From the NCBI RefSeq assembly GCF_033096465.1, contig NZ_AP028156.1, positions 1,136,501 to 1,200,500 of the forward strand: 64,000 nt of DNA, read 5' to 3'. The stretch is from Blautia luti (GTDB taxonomy: Bacteria > Bacillota > Clostridia > Lachnospirales > Lachnospiraceae). The position numbers and the translations under genes were made by a program. This document shows, piece by piece, positions 35,852 to 44,611 of this stretch; positions within the stretch are counted from its first letter, which is position 1; every line of letters starts with the position of its first letter. The notes beneath the pieces are model-generated. The model made no database searches, was not told the DNA's origin, and saw only the letters and a list, made by a program, of their open reading frames with translations.

Positions 35852-36391
35852 TCAAACACACTCTGACAGAAGTGCTTTAATATTTTCCAGATCATCAGCA
35901 AAATAAATTCCCTGCTGACGATTTTCTGAGGACAGCCCCATTTTGATCATATGGTCAAGAAGCTGCTTCAGGCTGTCATAATATCCATTCAGATTATACA
36001 GAATACAGGGGGCATTAAGGTGTTTTAAGGAAACCATGGACATAACTTCTGTGATTTCCTCCAGAGTACCGGTGCCTCCCGGAAATGCAATAAATGCATC
36101 ACCAAGTTCAATCATTTTTGCTTTTCTTTCAGCCATATCTTTTGTGACGATCAGTTCTGTGATCTCATCATACTGCAGTTCAGAATCTATAAAAAACTGT
36201 GGTTCCACGCCTGTTACTTTTCCTCCGGCATTCAGCACACTTTCTGCTATCTGTCCCATAAGACCGGACTTCGATCCGCCATATATCAGAGAATTTCCAC
36301 TTTCTCCAATCCATGTACCAAGTTCCCGGACAGTATCTCCAAGTGCCGGATCATTCCCCTCCAAAGCTCCAAGATAAACGGTAATATTCAT
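35852..36391 (-). CDS. LOG family protein (TIGR00730, nucleoside 5'-monophosphate phosphoribohydrolase-like)
   Basis: The 179-residue protein has the family motifs GGSKSGLMGQ and FPGGTGTLEEI, the latter (PGGxGTxxE) forming the nucleotide-binding active site. In plants LOG enzymes release cytokinin from its ribotide. Bacterial members hydrolyse AMP or related nucleotides, and the in vivo role is unclear. GAAAGGA lies before the ATG. It is followed 38 bases upstream on the same strand by a permease gene. Confidence 0.88.
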   Translation of the reverse strand: MNITVYLGALEGNDPALGDTVRELGTWIGESGNSLIYGGSKSGLMGQIAESVLNAGGKVTGVEPQFFIDSELQYDEITELIVTKDMAERKAKMIELGDAFIAFPGGTGTLEEITEVMSMVSLKHLNAPCILYNLNGYYDSLKQLLDHMIKMGLSSENRQQGIYFADDLENIKALLSECV

Positions 36392-36429
36392 TGTAATTTC
36401 CTTTCTTTTTTTATGTACAGGTAATGGTT

Positions 36430-37362
36430 TTATATAACTGCCTCAAATAACATTACCATCAGCGGCATTGTAATAATTGAGAACAGTGTAGTCATGACAT
36501 TGATGGCACTGGCATAGTGTGAATCATTTCCGTATACCTGGCACATCTGGGTTATTGTGGAAGCAGACGGTGTGATGATCGCCAGAAAGACAATAAGCAT
36601 GATTTTATTTCCGTCTGCAGAGAACATAGCCAGATGGCTGATCTTAATCATTACAAGTGCAAGCAAAGGCACTGCAATCAGACGAAGAAATGATACAAAA
36701 TATACTCTTTTGTCAGCAAAAATCTGTTTCAGATTCATTCCTGCAAACAGCATACCGGTTACGATCATACTGGCCGGTCCTATCATGCTGCTCACTGAGC
36801 CAAGAGTATTATTGATGATCTCCGGCAAATGGAATTTTGCGAAAAAAAGTACAACACCGATAAAAATAGAAATCATGTTAATATTTAACACAATCTTTTT
36901 CCAGTCGTAGGAAGATTCCCGGCTGATAATCTTTTTGCAGTGTGTCCACAGAAAGATAAGCTGCACACTCATAAAAACACATCCATATAAAACCCAGTCC
37001 TGTCCAAGAATAAAGGTCACAATGGGTACGATCAAATTTCCTGAATTAGAATAATAAACAGAAGCAATTTCCACTTCATTCAGATGCAAAAGCTTTCCGG
37101 CTATGGAGATAATGATCAGGAGAAGAACCTGGGTCATGACAGATGCAGCCAGGGCAAGCAGCAATCCCTTTACAGTATCCATCGTGTAATCTACCTGAAA
37201 AGCATTGATGATTACACAGGGAATGATCAGATAGAGAATGATTTTGGATAAAACCTTGCTGTCTTCATCTTTTACAAGCCCAACTTTCACAATCAAATAT
37301 CCCATGAAGATCATAAGAAACAATTGAATGATCTGTTCCATGAGCAGTATGCTGATATTCAT
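36430..37362 (-). CDS. AEC family transporter (auxin efflux carrier-like permease)
   Basis: The 310-residue protein has about ten membrane segments. IIQLFLMIFMGYLIVKVGLV at the N terminus and YYSNSGNLIVPIVTFILG in the middle fit the AEC/malate permease family. Bacterial members export or import organic acids such as malate or malonate; the substrate is unknown here. ATG 37362 has GAGGTGG upstream; a longer frame to 37512 adds 50 residues that do not look like protein of this family. It is divergent from the phosphate symporter gene. Confidence 0.82.
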   Translation of the reverse strand: MNISILLMEQIIQLFLMIFMGYLIVKVGLVKDEDSKVLSKIILYLIIPCVIINAFQVDYTMDTVKGLLLALAASVMTQVLLLIIISIAGKLLHLNEVEIASVYYSNSGNLIVPIVTFILGQDWVLYGCVFMSVQLIFLWTHCKKIISRESSYDWKKIVLNINMISIFIGVVLFFAKFHLPEIINNTLGSVSSMIGPASMIVTGMLFAGMNLKQIFADKRVYFVSFLRLIAVPLLALVMIKISHLAMFSADGNKIMLIVFLAIITPSASTITQMCQVYGNDSHYASAINVMTTLFSIITMPLMVMLFEAVI

Positions 37363-37503
37363 AAATATCCACCTCGTATTCTTAAAAATGTCCGTCATCG
37401 GGAATATTGTATTTCCCCGATTTCTGATGTCGGAACTCATTATAGAACTTTCCAGGTTACGGTTCAATAGTAATGTGCGAACAGAAACAGCTGCTGACGA
37501 TAT

Positions 37504-37558
37504 TTTACACACATTTTACAGGAAGCAAACCACAGATTTGATTTTGATGTTTTACAAT
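37504..37558 (+). promoter_or_regulatory. PhoP-box promoter of the Na/Pi symporter gene
   Basis: TTTACA repeats at 37504-37509 and 37515-37520 have the 11-base period of a Gram-positive PhoP box. A conserved AGATTTGATTT (37534-37544) and TACAAT as -10 (37553-37558) follow. The same layout with identical spacings occurs before ppk1 at 44521-44575. This predicts induction under phosphate limitation. Confidence 0.75.
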
Positions 37559-37594
37559 GTATCAGAAAAGTGAATCTACGGAGGATGAGAGATA

Positions 37595-37606
37595 ATGAAA
37601 CCGTAA
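37595..37606 (+). other. three-codon leader ORF (M-K-P-stop)
   Basis: ATG AAA CCG TAA follows GGAGG (37580-37584) at a workable distance, 46 bases before the symporter ATG. The sequence TACGGAGGAT...TAATG before it matches the ribosome binding site and start region of ppk1. It may be a relic of a duplicated promoter-start segment or a minimal upstream ORF. Confidence 0.4.
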
Positions 37607-37652
37607 GTTTTTTCATGAACTATGAAACTGTACACAGGAGAGAGAAGTAAAG

Positions 37653-39371
37653 ATGAATGAGAATGTAAAAGTTGTATTTGGCCTGATCGGTGGTCTGGCG
37701 TTATTCTTGTTTGGAATGAACAGTATGAGTGATGCCCTGCAGAAAGCTGCCGGAGAAAAAATGAAAAAGATTCTTGGATTTCTGACCAGAAATCCGATTA
37801 TGGGCGCACTTGCAGGTGCACTTGTAACAGCAGTGCTGCAGAGCAGTTCTGCAACTACAGTTATGGTAATTGGGTTTGTCAGTGCAGGACTTATGAGTCT
37901 TCCCCAGGCAATTTCCGTTATTTTTGGTGCAAATATAGGTACCACAATGACTGCACAGTTAATGGCATTTAAGATAAGCAATTATATCTATCCCATTATT
38001 TTTATTGGATTTATGCTGAATTTTGTGGGAAAAAAAGAAAAAGTAAAAAATATAGGTATGGTAATTTTTTCCTTTGGCCTTTTATTCGAGGGAATCGAGA
38101 TTATGGGTGAGGTAATGAAGCCTCTTGCCGGCAGTCCGGTGTTTGTAGATCTGATGGGAAAAGTATCCTCCGTTCCGGTACTTGGAGTTGTACTTGGCGC
38201 AGTAATGACCCTAGTCGTACAGAGCAGTTCTGCTACAATCGCAGTTTTGCAGAACTTTGCATCACAGGCAGGACCTGACGGAGTAAGCAGTGTGATCGGA
38301 CTTACCGGTGCGATTCCTATCCTTCTGGGTGACAATATCGGAACAACCATCACAGCACTTCTTGCATCTATCGGACAGTCAAAGAATGCAAAACGTACCG
38401 CAATTGCACACAGTATTTTTAATATCAGCGGAAGCTGTGTGTTTATTTTTCTGATCCCCTGGTTCGCAAAATTTGTCCAGTTTATTTCTCCAAAAGGAAA
38501 TGAGGTGGATGTAATATCCAGACAGATCGCAAATGCACATACAACCTTTAATATTGTCTGTACATTGGTCTGGTTGCCTCTGATCCCGCTGATGGTAAAG
38601 ATTGTTACAACAATTATCCGCGGGGACGATAAGGTACAGAAAACTGCTTTTGAACCGAAATATCTGGATATGAAAGTAGTTGAACAGCCTGCAGCAGCTA
38701 TGGTTCTGGTATCTAAAGAGCTGAACCGTCTGTCTGAGCTTGCAGAATCTCTGTTAACAGGTTTAAAAGTATCCTTAACAGCAGATAAGACTTCGGAAAC
38801 TTATCTCCATTTTAAAGAAAATCTGGAGATCGTACAGCATTTGCAGGAAAGTGTTTCAGATTATATTACCAGACTGTTTTCCAGCGGAAATCTCACAGAG
38901 CAGCAGTCAGAGTATACGGCAGGCTTATTGTTTATCAATAACTGCATCCAGAGAATTGCGGAAAGATGCGTGGATGTTGATAAGATATGCATGGAGATCA
39001 GTGACAGTGGAAAAGTCCTGACAAAGGAAGCTTCTGCTGAGATGGAAAATTGTATTGGTGTTACCAGCCAGCTTCTGGATAAGGCAATGGAAGCTGTCCG
39101 GCATGGAGACAGTTCTGCTGCAGAGTCTGTGTTCAAAAATAAAAAGAAGATGCAGAAGGCTGAGAAGAAATTCAATAAAGCCCATTTAAACCGTGTGAAA
39201 AATAATCTCTGTGATGCATCCATGACAGGATACTTTTCCGGTATTATTTATAATATTGACCGTATGGCAGACAACTGTGTGGGAATCGCAGAAGAGGCCT
39301 GCGATAATGTGACATTTATCAGTCTGGATGAAGAAGCAAATAAGACAGTCGCAGAAGGTGGTGCAGTATGA
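37653..39371 (+). CDS. Na/Pi cotransporter family protein with PhoU-like C terminus
   Basis: The 572-residue protein has two inverted membrane repeats, each with the QSSSATT signature (VLQSSSATTVMVIGF and VVQSSSATIAVLQNF), as in NptA/YjbB and type II Na/Pi cotransporters. After residue about 340 comes a soluble helical PhoU-like domain. It moves phosphate coupled to sodium; bacterial YjbB can export phosphate. A PhoP-box promoter lies upstream, and the downstream phosphate-binding lipoprotein gene overlaps it by 4 bases (ATGA), so the two act together. Confidence 0.9.
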   Translation: MNENVKVVFGLIGGLALFLFGMNSMSDALQKAAGEKMKKILGFLTRNPIMGALAGALVTAVLQSSSATTVMVIGFVSAGLMSLPQAISVIFGANIGTTMTAQLMAFKISNYIYPIIFIGFMLNFVGKKEKVKNIGMVIFSFGLLFEGIEIMGEVMKPLAGSPVFVDLMGKVSSVPVLGVVLGAVMTLVVQSSSATIAVLQNFASQAGPDGVSSVIGLTGAIPILLGDNIGTTITALLASIGQSKNAKRTAIAHSIFNISGSCVFIFLIPWFAKFVQFISPKGNEVDVISRQIANAHTTFNIVCTLVWLPLIPLMVKIVTTIIRGDDKVQKTAFEPKYLDMKVVEQPAAAMVLVSKELNRLSELAESLLTGLKVSLTADKTSETYLHFKENLEIVQHLQESVSDYITRLFSSGNLTEQQSEYTAGLLFINNCIQRIAERCVDVDKICMEISDSGKVLTKEASAEMENCIGVTSQLLDKAMEAVRHGDSSAAESVFKNKKKMQKAEKKFNKAHLNRVKNNLCDASMTGYFSGIIYNIDRMADNCVGIAEEACDNVTFISLDEEANKTVAEGGAV

Positions 39372-40225
39372 AAAAGAAAAACGGATTCCGGAGATGGCCG
39401 CTGATTCTTGCAGTGGTGACTCTGACAGTAGGGATGACAGCCTGCGGCAGTGAAAAGAGTACACTGCCGGATCTTTCATCCATGGGAGAGACAGCAGCTA
39501 TATTACGAGAGGAAGGTTCAGGAACAAGGGCAGAGTTTGAAACACTTCTGAAATTGCCGGATTCTGACTGGGGAACAGTTGCAGATTCCACAGAAGCAGT
39601 TCTGGCAAAAGTGCAGGAAGACAAAAATGCAATAGGATACGTTGCATATAGTTCCGTATCAGATGATATAGAAGAAAAAATACTTCAGGTTGACGGTGTT
39701 TTGCCTTCTGAGGAAAGTATAAGTAAAGACAGCTATCCTCTTTGCAGAGATTATTATCTGGCATATGACGGAGAACTGACAGAAGTTGAACGTGATTTCA
39801 TTACTTATGTAATGACGAAAGGACAGGACATTGTCAAAGATTATTGCGTGCCTGTCAAGAATACGGTGACATTCCTGTCTGATAAATCAAAAGGAACGAT
39901 CCGGATCGAAGGCTCCACTTCAATGGAAGCAATGATAAATTCTCTGGCTGAGGATTATGAGAAGGAAAATCCAAATGCTGAGATTGAAGTGAAGGCAACG
40001 GACTCCTCCAGAGGTCTTACCGCATCTATAAGCGGAAGCTGTGATCTGGCAATGTCTTCCAGGGAATTAAAGGACTACGAGGCAGAGCTCCTGGAAACAA
40101 AGTCCATCGGAAGAGATGCAATCGCCATAGTGGTTAATAAAGAAAATCCTGTGGATAATCTTACAGCAAAGCAGATTGCGAAGATTTACAGTGGAGAATG
40201 TAAGAAGTGGGCAGATCTTAACTGA
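39368..40225 (+). CDS. PstS-like phosphate-binding lipoprotein with lobes in swapped order
   Basis: The 285-residue protein has a lipoprotein signal with lipobox MTAC (Cys26). Residues about 40-175 contain REEGSGTRAEFETLL and NAIGYVAYSSV, which belong to the second lobe of PstS. Residues about 180-285 (IRIEGSTSMEAMINSL, CDLAMSSRELKD, TAKQIAKIYSGECKKW) are the normal N-terminal lobe. The gene stops exactly where the hinge to the second lobe would follow, and a terminator comes next. This looks like a circular permutation rather than a truncation. It probably captures phosphate at the membrane for the overlapping symporter gene; no pstCAB genes are near. Confidence 0.78.
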   Translation: MKKKNGFRRWPLILAVVTLTVGMTACGSEKSTLPDLSSMGETAAILREEGSGTRAEFETLLKLPDSDWGTVADSTEAVLAKVQEDKNAIGYVAYSSVSDDIEEKILQVDGVLPSEESISKDSYPLCRDYYLAYDGELTEVERDFITYVMTKGQDIVKDYCVPVKNTVTFLSDKSKGTIRIEGSTSMEAMINSLAEDYEKENPNAEIEVKATDSSRGLTASISGSCDLAMSSRELKDYEAELLETKSIGRDAIAIVVNKENPVDNLTAKQIAKIYSGECKKWADLN

Positions 40226-40240
40226 GATATATTGAGTGGA

Positions 40241-40286
40241 GCAGGGGTGTTGCGCTAAGTGATAAGCGCGGTACCCCTGCTTTGTT
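40241..40286 (+). terminator. terminator of the phosphate operon
   Basis: GCAGGGGT (40241-40248) pairs with ACCCCTGC (40273-40280), with inner GCGCT/AGCGC and TTTGTT after. Confidence 0.82.
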
Positions 40287-40340
40287 ATTGTTATAAAGTA
40301 GCGGCTATGATTTCCTAAAACTGTCAGATGATGTCGGGGA

Positions 40341-40398
40341 TTGACAAATTTCAGAATCTGCATATAATTATCAATGGTAATTAACAAAGATAATTATA
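40341..40398 (+). promoter_or_regulatory. consensus promoter overlapped by a palindromic operator
   Basis: TTGACA (40341-40346), a 16-base spacer and TATAAT (40363-40368) make a near-perfect promoter. TATAATTATC (40363-40372) and GATAATTATA (40389-40398) form a perfect 10-base inverted repeat that covers the -10. It is probably the autoregulatory site of the MarR protein encoded next. Confidence 0.75.
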
Positions 40399-40412
40399 TA
40401 GGAGCGTACAAT

Positions 40413-40865
40413 ATGACAACTGAAAAAATCAAGCGAATGCTGGATGCATGCTATCAGGCGAAGCGGATACGGGAATTGCTTCCGCCGCTGCCACAGGGAG
40501 TTACCCCGTCTTACATTCAGTATCTGGATAACATTCATGCATTGGAAAAACAGGGAATCCAGGTAAAGATATCGGATATCAGTGATGTAATGAATCTTCC
40601 ACGTCCCGGTGTTACCAGAACTGTAAAGGAAATGGAAACAAAGGGATATCTCCGGAAAATTTCTTCCCCGGATGACGGACGTGTCACTTATATATCCATT
40701 ACAGAAGAAGGAAGAAAACTGTCACAGAAATATAATGAGTATTATTTTGGGGAACTGGTTCCCTATCTCAGTGAGATATCCGAAGAGGAAGCTGACTGCA
40801 TGATCCGGACAATTGAGAAATTTTACCAGATCATGTGTGAGAGGAGGAATCACTATGACAAATGA
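40413..40865 (+). CDS. MarR family transcriptional regulator
   Basis: The 150-residue winged-helix protein has a recognition-helix region VMNLPRPGVTRTVKEMETKG and wing DDGRVTYISITEEGRK. It likely represses its own operon through the inverted repeat over its promoter. The MATE pump gene starts inside its last codons (11-base overlap), the classic arrangement of a drug-responsive regulator with its exporter. ATG 40413 has AGGAG 9 bases upstream; an ATG at 40374 lies in the operator. Confidence 0.88.
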   Translation: MTTEKIKRMLDACYQAKRIRELLPPLPQGVTPSYIQYLDNIHALEKQGIQVKISDISDVMNLPRPGVTRTVKEMETKGYLRKISSPDDGRVTYISITEEGRKLSQKYNEYYFGELVPYLSEISEEEADCMIRTIEKFYQIMCERRNHYDK

Positions 40866-42198
40866 TAGATCTGATTTCACACAGGGAAATATTCTGAAAA
40901 AGCTGGTTTCTTTTATGATGCCCATTCTCGGGGCACTGATCCTGCAGGCAGCATATGGTGCAGTTGACCTTCTTGTTGTGGGAAGGTTTGGCTCTACTGC
41001 CGGACTTTCTGCAGTTTCTACAGGCAGCCAGGTTTTAAACCTGGTTACTTTTGTGGTTGTACAGTTTGCAATGGGTATTACAGTTCTGATCGCCCGCTAT
41101 CTGGGAGAAAGAAGACAGGAAAAGATAGGAGCTGTTATCGGCGGCGGTGCAATTGTGTTTACAATGATTTCGGCTGTGCTGTTTGTTATAATGGTAGCTT
41201 TTGCACATCCGATTTCTGTGCTGATGCAGGCGCCGGAATCAGCCGTCAGTCTTACATCCAGTTATGTACGTATCTGTGGCGGCGGTATTTTCTTTATTGT
41301 AGCTTACAATCTGCTGTCTGCAATTTTTCGTGGACTGGGTGACAGTAAATCGCCGCTTCTGTTTGTGCTGGTGGCATGTATTGTAAATGTGATCGGAGAT
41401 CTGGTGCTGGTAGCGGGACTTCATATGGATGCAGCCGGAGCTGCTATTGCAACAGTTGCTGCTCAGGCACTTAGCGTGGTATTCGCACTTATCCTGCTTG
41501 TTAAAATGAAACTTCCGTTTACGATCACAAAAAAAGACTTCAGGCTGAATGTACAGTGCAAAAGATTTTTTCAGATCGGACTTCCTCTTGCATTGCAGGA
41601 ATGTCTGACACAGATTTCCTTCCTTGCGCTCTGTGCATTCGTAAATCGTCTGGGACTGGAGGCTTCGTCCGGCTACGGGGTTGCCTGCAAAATCGTTAAC
41701 TTCGCCATGCTGGTACCAAGTTCGCTGATGCAGTCTATGGCATCCTTTGTATCCCAGAACATAGGAGCGGGCAAGAAAAAACGAGCAAAACAGTCCATGT
41801 TTACAGGAATCGGAGTAGGGCTTGCTGTGGGATGTGTGGTATTTATACTGGTTATGTTCAAAGGTGATATGCTGGCTGGTATTTTCTCCACAGATGCAGA
41901 AGTTATCAGTAATGCATTTGACTATCTGAAAGGCTTTGCACCAGAAACCATAGTGACAGCAATCCTGTTCAGTATGATTGGCTATTTCAATGGAAATAAC
42001 AAGACAGTCTGGGTAATGATCCAGGGACTGATCCAGACACTTCTGGTACGTTTGCCACTGGCATATTTTATGAGTATACAGCCAGATGCAAATCTTACCA
42101 AGATCGGACTGGCTGCCCCTGTGGCAACAGTAACGGGAATTATCCTGAATGTGGGATTTTATATATACCTGAACCGCACAGAAAATACACCGGGCTGA
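40855..42198 (+). CDS. MATE family efflux transporter, MarR-linked
   Basis: The 447-residue protein with twelve membrane segments belongs to the MATE superfamily (MPILGALILQAAYGAVDLL, RYLGERRQEKIGA, YNLLSAIFRGLGDSKSPL). It is predicted to expel drugs or toxic metabolites using an ion gradient. It is translationally coupled to the MarR gene, and AGAGGAGG precedes the ATG within the marR reading frame. It differs clearly from the MATE protein at 3.3-4.7 kb. Confidence 0.9.
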   Translation: MTNDRSDFTQGNILKKLVSFMMPILGALILQAAYGAVDLLVVGRFGSTAGLSAVSTGSQVLNLVTFVVVQFAMGITVLIARYLGERRQEKIGAVIGGGAIVFTMISAVLFVIMVAFAHPISVLMQAPESAVSLTSSYVRICGGGIFFIVAYNLLSAIFRGLGDSKSPLLFVLVACIVNVIGDLVLVAGLHMDAAGAAIATVAAQALSVVFALILLVKMKLPFTITKKDFRLNVQCKRFFQIGLPLALQECLTQISFLALCAFVNRLGLEASSGYGVACKIVNFAMLVPSSLMQSMASFVSQNIGAGKKKRAKQSMFTGIGVGLAVGCVVFILVMFKGDMLAGIFSTDAEVISNAFDYLKGFAPETIVTAILFSMIGYFNGNNKTVWVMIQGLIQTLLVRLPLAYFMSIQPDANLTKIGLAAPVATVTGIILNVGFYIYLNRTENTPG

Positions 42199-42272
42199 TT
42201 CTTTCTGGACATTCTGATAGTGTTATGTCATACTTGAATAAATATTAAAAATGAACAGGAGACATCAGCACA

Positions 42273-43550
42273 ATGTTAGATGAGAGAATATATCAGAATT
42301 ACATAGGCATTCTGAAAGAAGAAATGATTCCTGCAATGGGATGTACAGAGCCGATCGCACTGGCATATGGAGCAGCCAGAGCACGAGAAGTTCTGGGAAA
42401 AGAACCGGAACATATCACTGCAAAATGCAGTGGAAACATTATAAAAAATGTCCGTTGCGTTATCATTCCAAACTCCGGCGGATTGACTGGAATTGAAGCA
42501 GGTGTAGTCCTCGGTGCAGTAGCCGGAGACCCATCCCTGAACATGGAAGTTCTTTCGAAGGTAAATGAATCTGGAAGAAAGAGATGTTGTGAACTTCTGG
42601 ATAAAAAGATATGCAAAGTAGAACTTCTGGACTCCCCGGTAGTCCTGCACTTTATCATAGAAATGCAGGCTGGAGATGACACAGTAAGTCTGGAAATTAA
42701 ATACGATCATATAAATGTAACCAAAATTGTAAAGAACCAGGAAGTCCTGCTGGATTCAGATCATAAATCCGGTGAAACTCCGGCTGCAGCAGACAGAACT
42801 CTGCTCAATCTGGAAGATATTAAAACATTTGCAGATACTGTAGAACTTGATGATGTCAAAGAAATTATAGAAAATCAGATCCGCAGCAATATGGCAATCG
42901 CCCATGAAGGAATGACTGGTAAATACGGTCTTGGAATCGGCCGGATCATCCGTGAAACCTACTCCAATGATATGCTCACAAAAATGCGCAGCCTCACAGC
43001 CGCAGCTTCCGAAGCCAGAATGGGCGGATGCGATATGCCGGTAGTCATCAACTCAGGCAGCGGAAACCAGGGGATTGCCTGTTCTGTACCACTGATCGTA
43101 TATGCCAGAGAAATGGAACTTCCGGACTATGTACTTTACCGTGCACTGGTATTTTCTAACCTCTTAACTGTATACCAGAAACAGTACATCGGTAAACTTT
43201 CCGCATTTTGTGGTGCGGTATCTGCATCCTGTGCAGCCGGTGCTGGGATTACGTACATGGGCGGTGGCGAACTTTCTGTGATCAAGAAGACCATAGAGAA
43301 TACGCTTGCCAATATTCCGGGAATCATCTGTGATGGAGCGAAAATATCCTGTGCAGCGAAAATCGCCGCCAGTCTTGACGCTGCATTCCTGGCACATCAC
43401 CTTGCTATGAATGGTCAGTCCTATGCGCCATACACCGGAATCCTCAAGGAAGAAGCCGGCGAAACCATCAGCTGCGTAGGACAGATTGGCAAAGAAGGAA
43501 TGAAAGAAACAGATAAAGAAATTCTGCGGATTATGTTGGAAAGTGTATAA
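42273..43550 (+). CDS. cyuA: L-cysteine desulfidase / serine dehydratase alpha-like protein (UPF0597)
   Basis: The 425-residue protein has the UPF0597/CyuA blocks MGCTEPIALAYGAARA near the N terminus, PNSGGLTGIEAGVVLGA and NSGSGNQGI, with cysteines placed to hold an Fe-S cluster. Characterised relatives (archaeal cysteine desulfidase, E. coli CyuA) break cysteine into pyruvate, ammonia and sulfide. Activity on serine is also possible. It has its own AGGAG site and lies 74 bases after the MATE gene. Confidence 0.85.
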   Translation: MLDERIYQNYIGILKEEMIPAMGCTEPIALAYGAARAREVLGKEPEHITAKCSGNIIKNVRCVIIPNSGGLTGIEAGVVLGAVAGDPSLNMEVLSKVNESGRKRCCELLDKKICKVELLDSPVVLHFIIEMQAGDDTVSLEIKYDHINVTKIVKNQEVLLDSDHKSGETPAAADRTLLNLEDIKTFADTVELDDVKEIIENQIRSNMAIAHEGMTGKYGLGIGRIIRETYSNDMLTKMRSLTAAASEARMGGCDMPVVINSGSGNQGIACSVPLIVYAREMELPDYVLYRALVFSNLLTVYQKQYIGKLSAFCGAVSASCAAGAGITYMGGGELSVIKKTIENTLANIPGIICDGAKISCAAKIAASLDAAFLAHHLAMNGQSYAPYTGILKEEAGETISCVGQIGKEGMKETDKEILRIMLESV

Positions 43551-43590
43551 TTTGCTGGAACAGGTAAAATAATTAATGAGCGGAGGAAAT

Positions 43591-44448
43591 ATGTGGCTGT
43601 TATTTGCGTTTGGTTCTGCTTTGTTTGCTGGCTTGACTGCCATATTGGCAAAATGTGGAATCAGAAATACAGATTCTAATGTTGCGACAGCATTAAGAAC
43701 CGGCGTAGTGTTAATCTTTTCATGGCTTATGGTATTTGTGGTCGGGGCGCAAAGCGGAATCAGAGATATTTCAGCAAAAGTTCTGATCCTTCTGATTTTG
43801 TCTGGACTGTCAACGGGTATATCCTGGCTATGCTATTTCAAAGCACTGCAGATGGGAGATATCAATAAAGTAACGCCAATTGATAAATCGAGTACAGTGA
43901 TAACGATGCTGCTGGCATTCATTTTTCTCAGGGAAGAAATAACGTGGCTGAAATTTGTTTCAATGATTCTTATCGGCATTGGTACTTATATGATGATACA
44001 GAAAAAGGAAACACAGGAGAAAGCAGAAGATAAGAAATGGCTGCTTTATGCAGTTGGTTCCGCTGTTTTTGCCAGTCTCACATCTATTTTGGGGAAGATT
44101 GGAATTCAGGATGTCAATTCAAATCTTGGAACTGCAATCCGAACAGCTGTTGTATTAGTGATGGCGTGGATCGTAGTATTTGTGACCGGAAAGCAGGATA
44201 CAGTTAAGAATATTGACAGAAAAAGCTGGCTATTCCTTATTCTTTCCGGATTTGCAACAGGCGGTTCCTGGTTATGCTATTACAGAGCACTTCAGACAGG
44301 ACCGGCCAGTGTGGTAGTTCCCATTGATAAACTGAGTATCCTTGTGACTATTGCATTCTCGTATATTGTATTCCATGAAAAGCTGTCATTGAAATCAGGA
44401 GCAGGACTGCTGCTGATTGTTGTTGGAACGCTGGCTTTGTTGATATAA
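43591..44448 (+). CDS. EamA/DMT family permease
   Basis: The 285-residue protein has ten membrane segments in two EamA repeats. Each contains the pattern SWLCYFKALQMGD / SWLCYYRALQTGP, followed by VTPIDK / VVPIDK. The two halves are unusually alike, so the internal duplication is well preserved. Drug/metabolite transporters of this type export amino acids or related compounds. Placement just after the cysteine desulfidase gene hints at a sulfur or amino-acid substrate, by inference only. ATG 43591 has GCGGAGG 5 bases upstream. Confidence 0.82.
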   Translation: MWLLFAFGSALFAGLTAILAKCGIRNTDSNVATALRTGVVLIFSWLMVFVVGAQSGIRDISAKVLILLILSGLSTGISWLCYFKALQMGDINKVTPIDKSSTVITMLLAFIFLREEITWLKFVSMILIGIGTYMMIQKKETQEKAEDKKWLLYAVGSAVFASLTSILGKIGIQDVNSNLGTAIRTAVVLVMAWIVVFVTGKQDTVKNIDRKSWLFLILSGFATGGSWLCYYRALQTGPASVVVPIDKLSILVTIAFSYIVFHEKLSLKSGAGLLLIVVGTLALLI

Positions 44449-44520
44449 GTAACGCATTGCAACAAGTCAAAATTCTATTGTATTTTCTAATGATTGAAGG
44501 CAAGTGGTTTCCCATACAAT

Positions 44521-44575
44521 TTTACACAGATTTTACAGTATCCGAGCCGTAGATTTGATTTAGGGATCGTATAAT
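44521..44575 (+). promoter_or_regulatory. PhoP-box promoter of ppk1
   Basis: TTTACA at 44521-44526 and 44532-44537 (period 11), AGATTTGATTT at 44551-44561 and TATAAT at 44570-44575. The distances (box 2 to -10, 38 bases; AGATTTGATTT to -10, 19 bases) are identical to the promoter at 37504. Confidence 0.78.
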
Positions 44576-44611
44576 ACACAGGAGAATTGAATTTACGGAG
44601 GATACAAAGTA

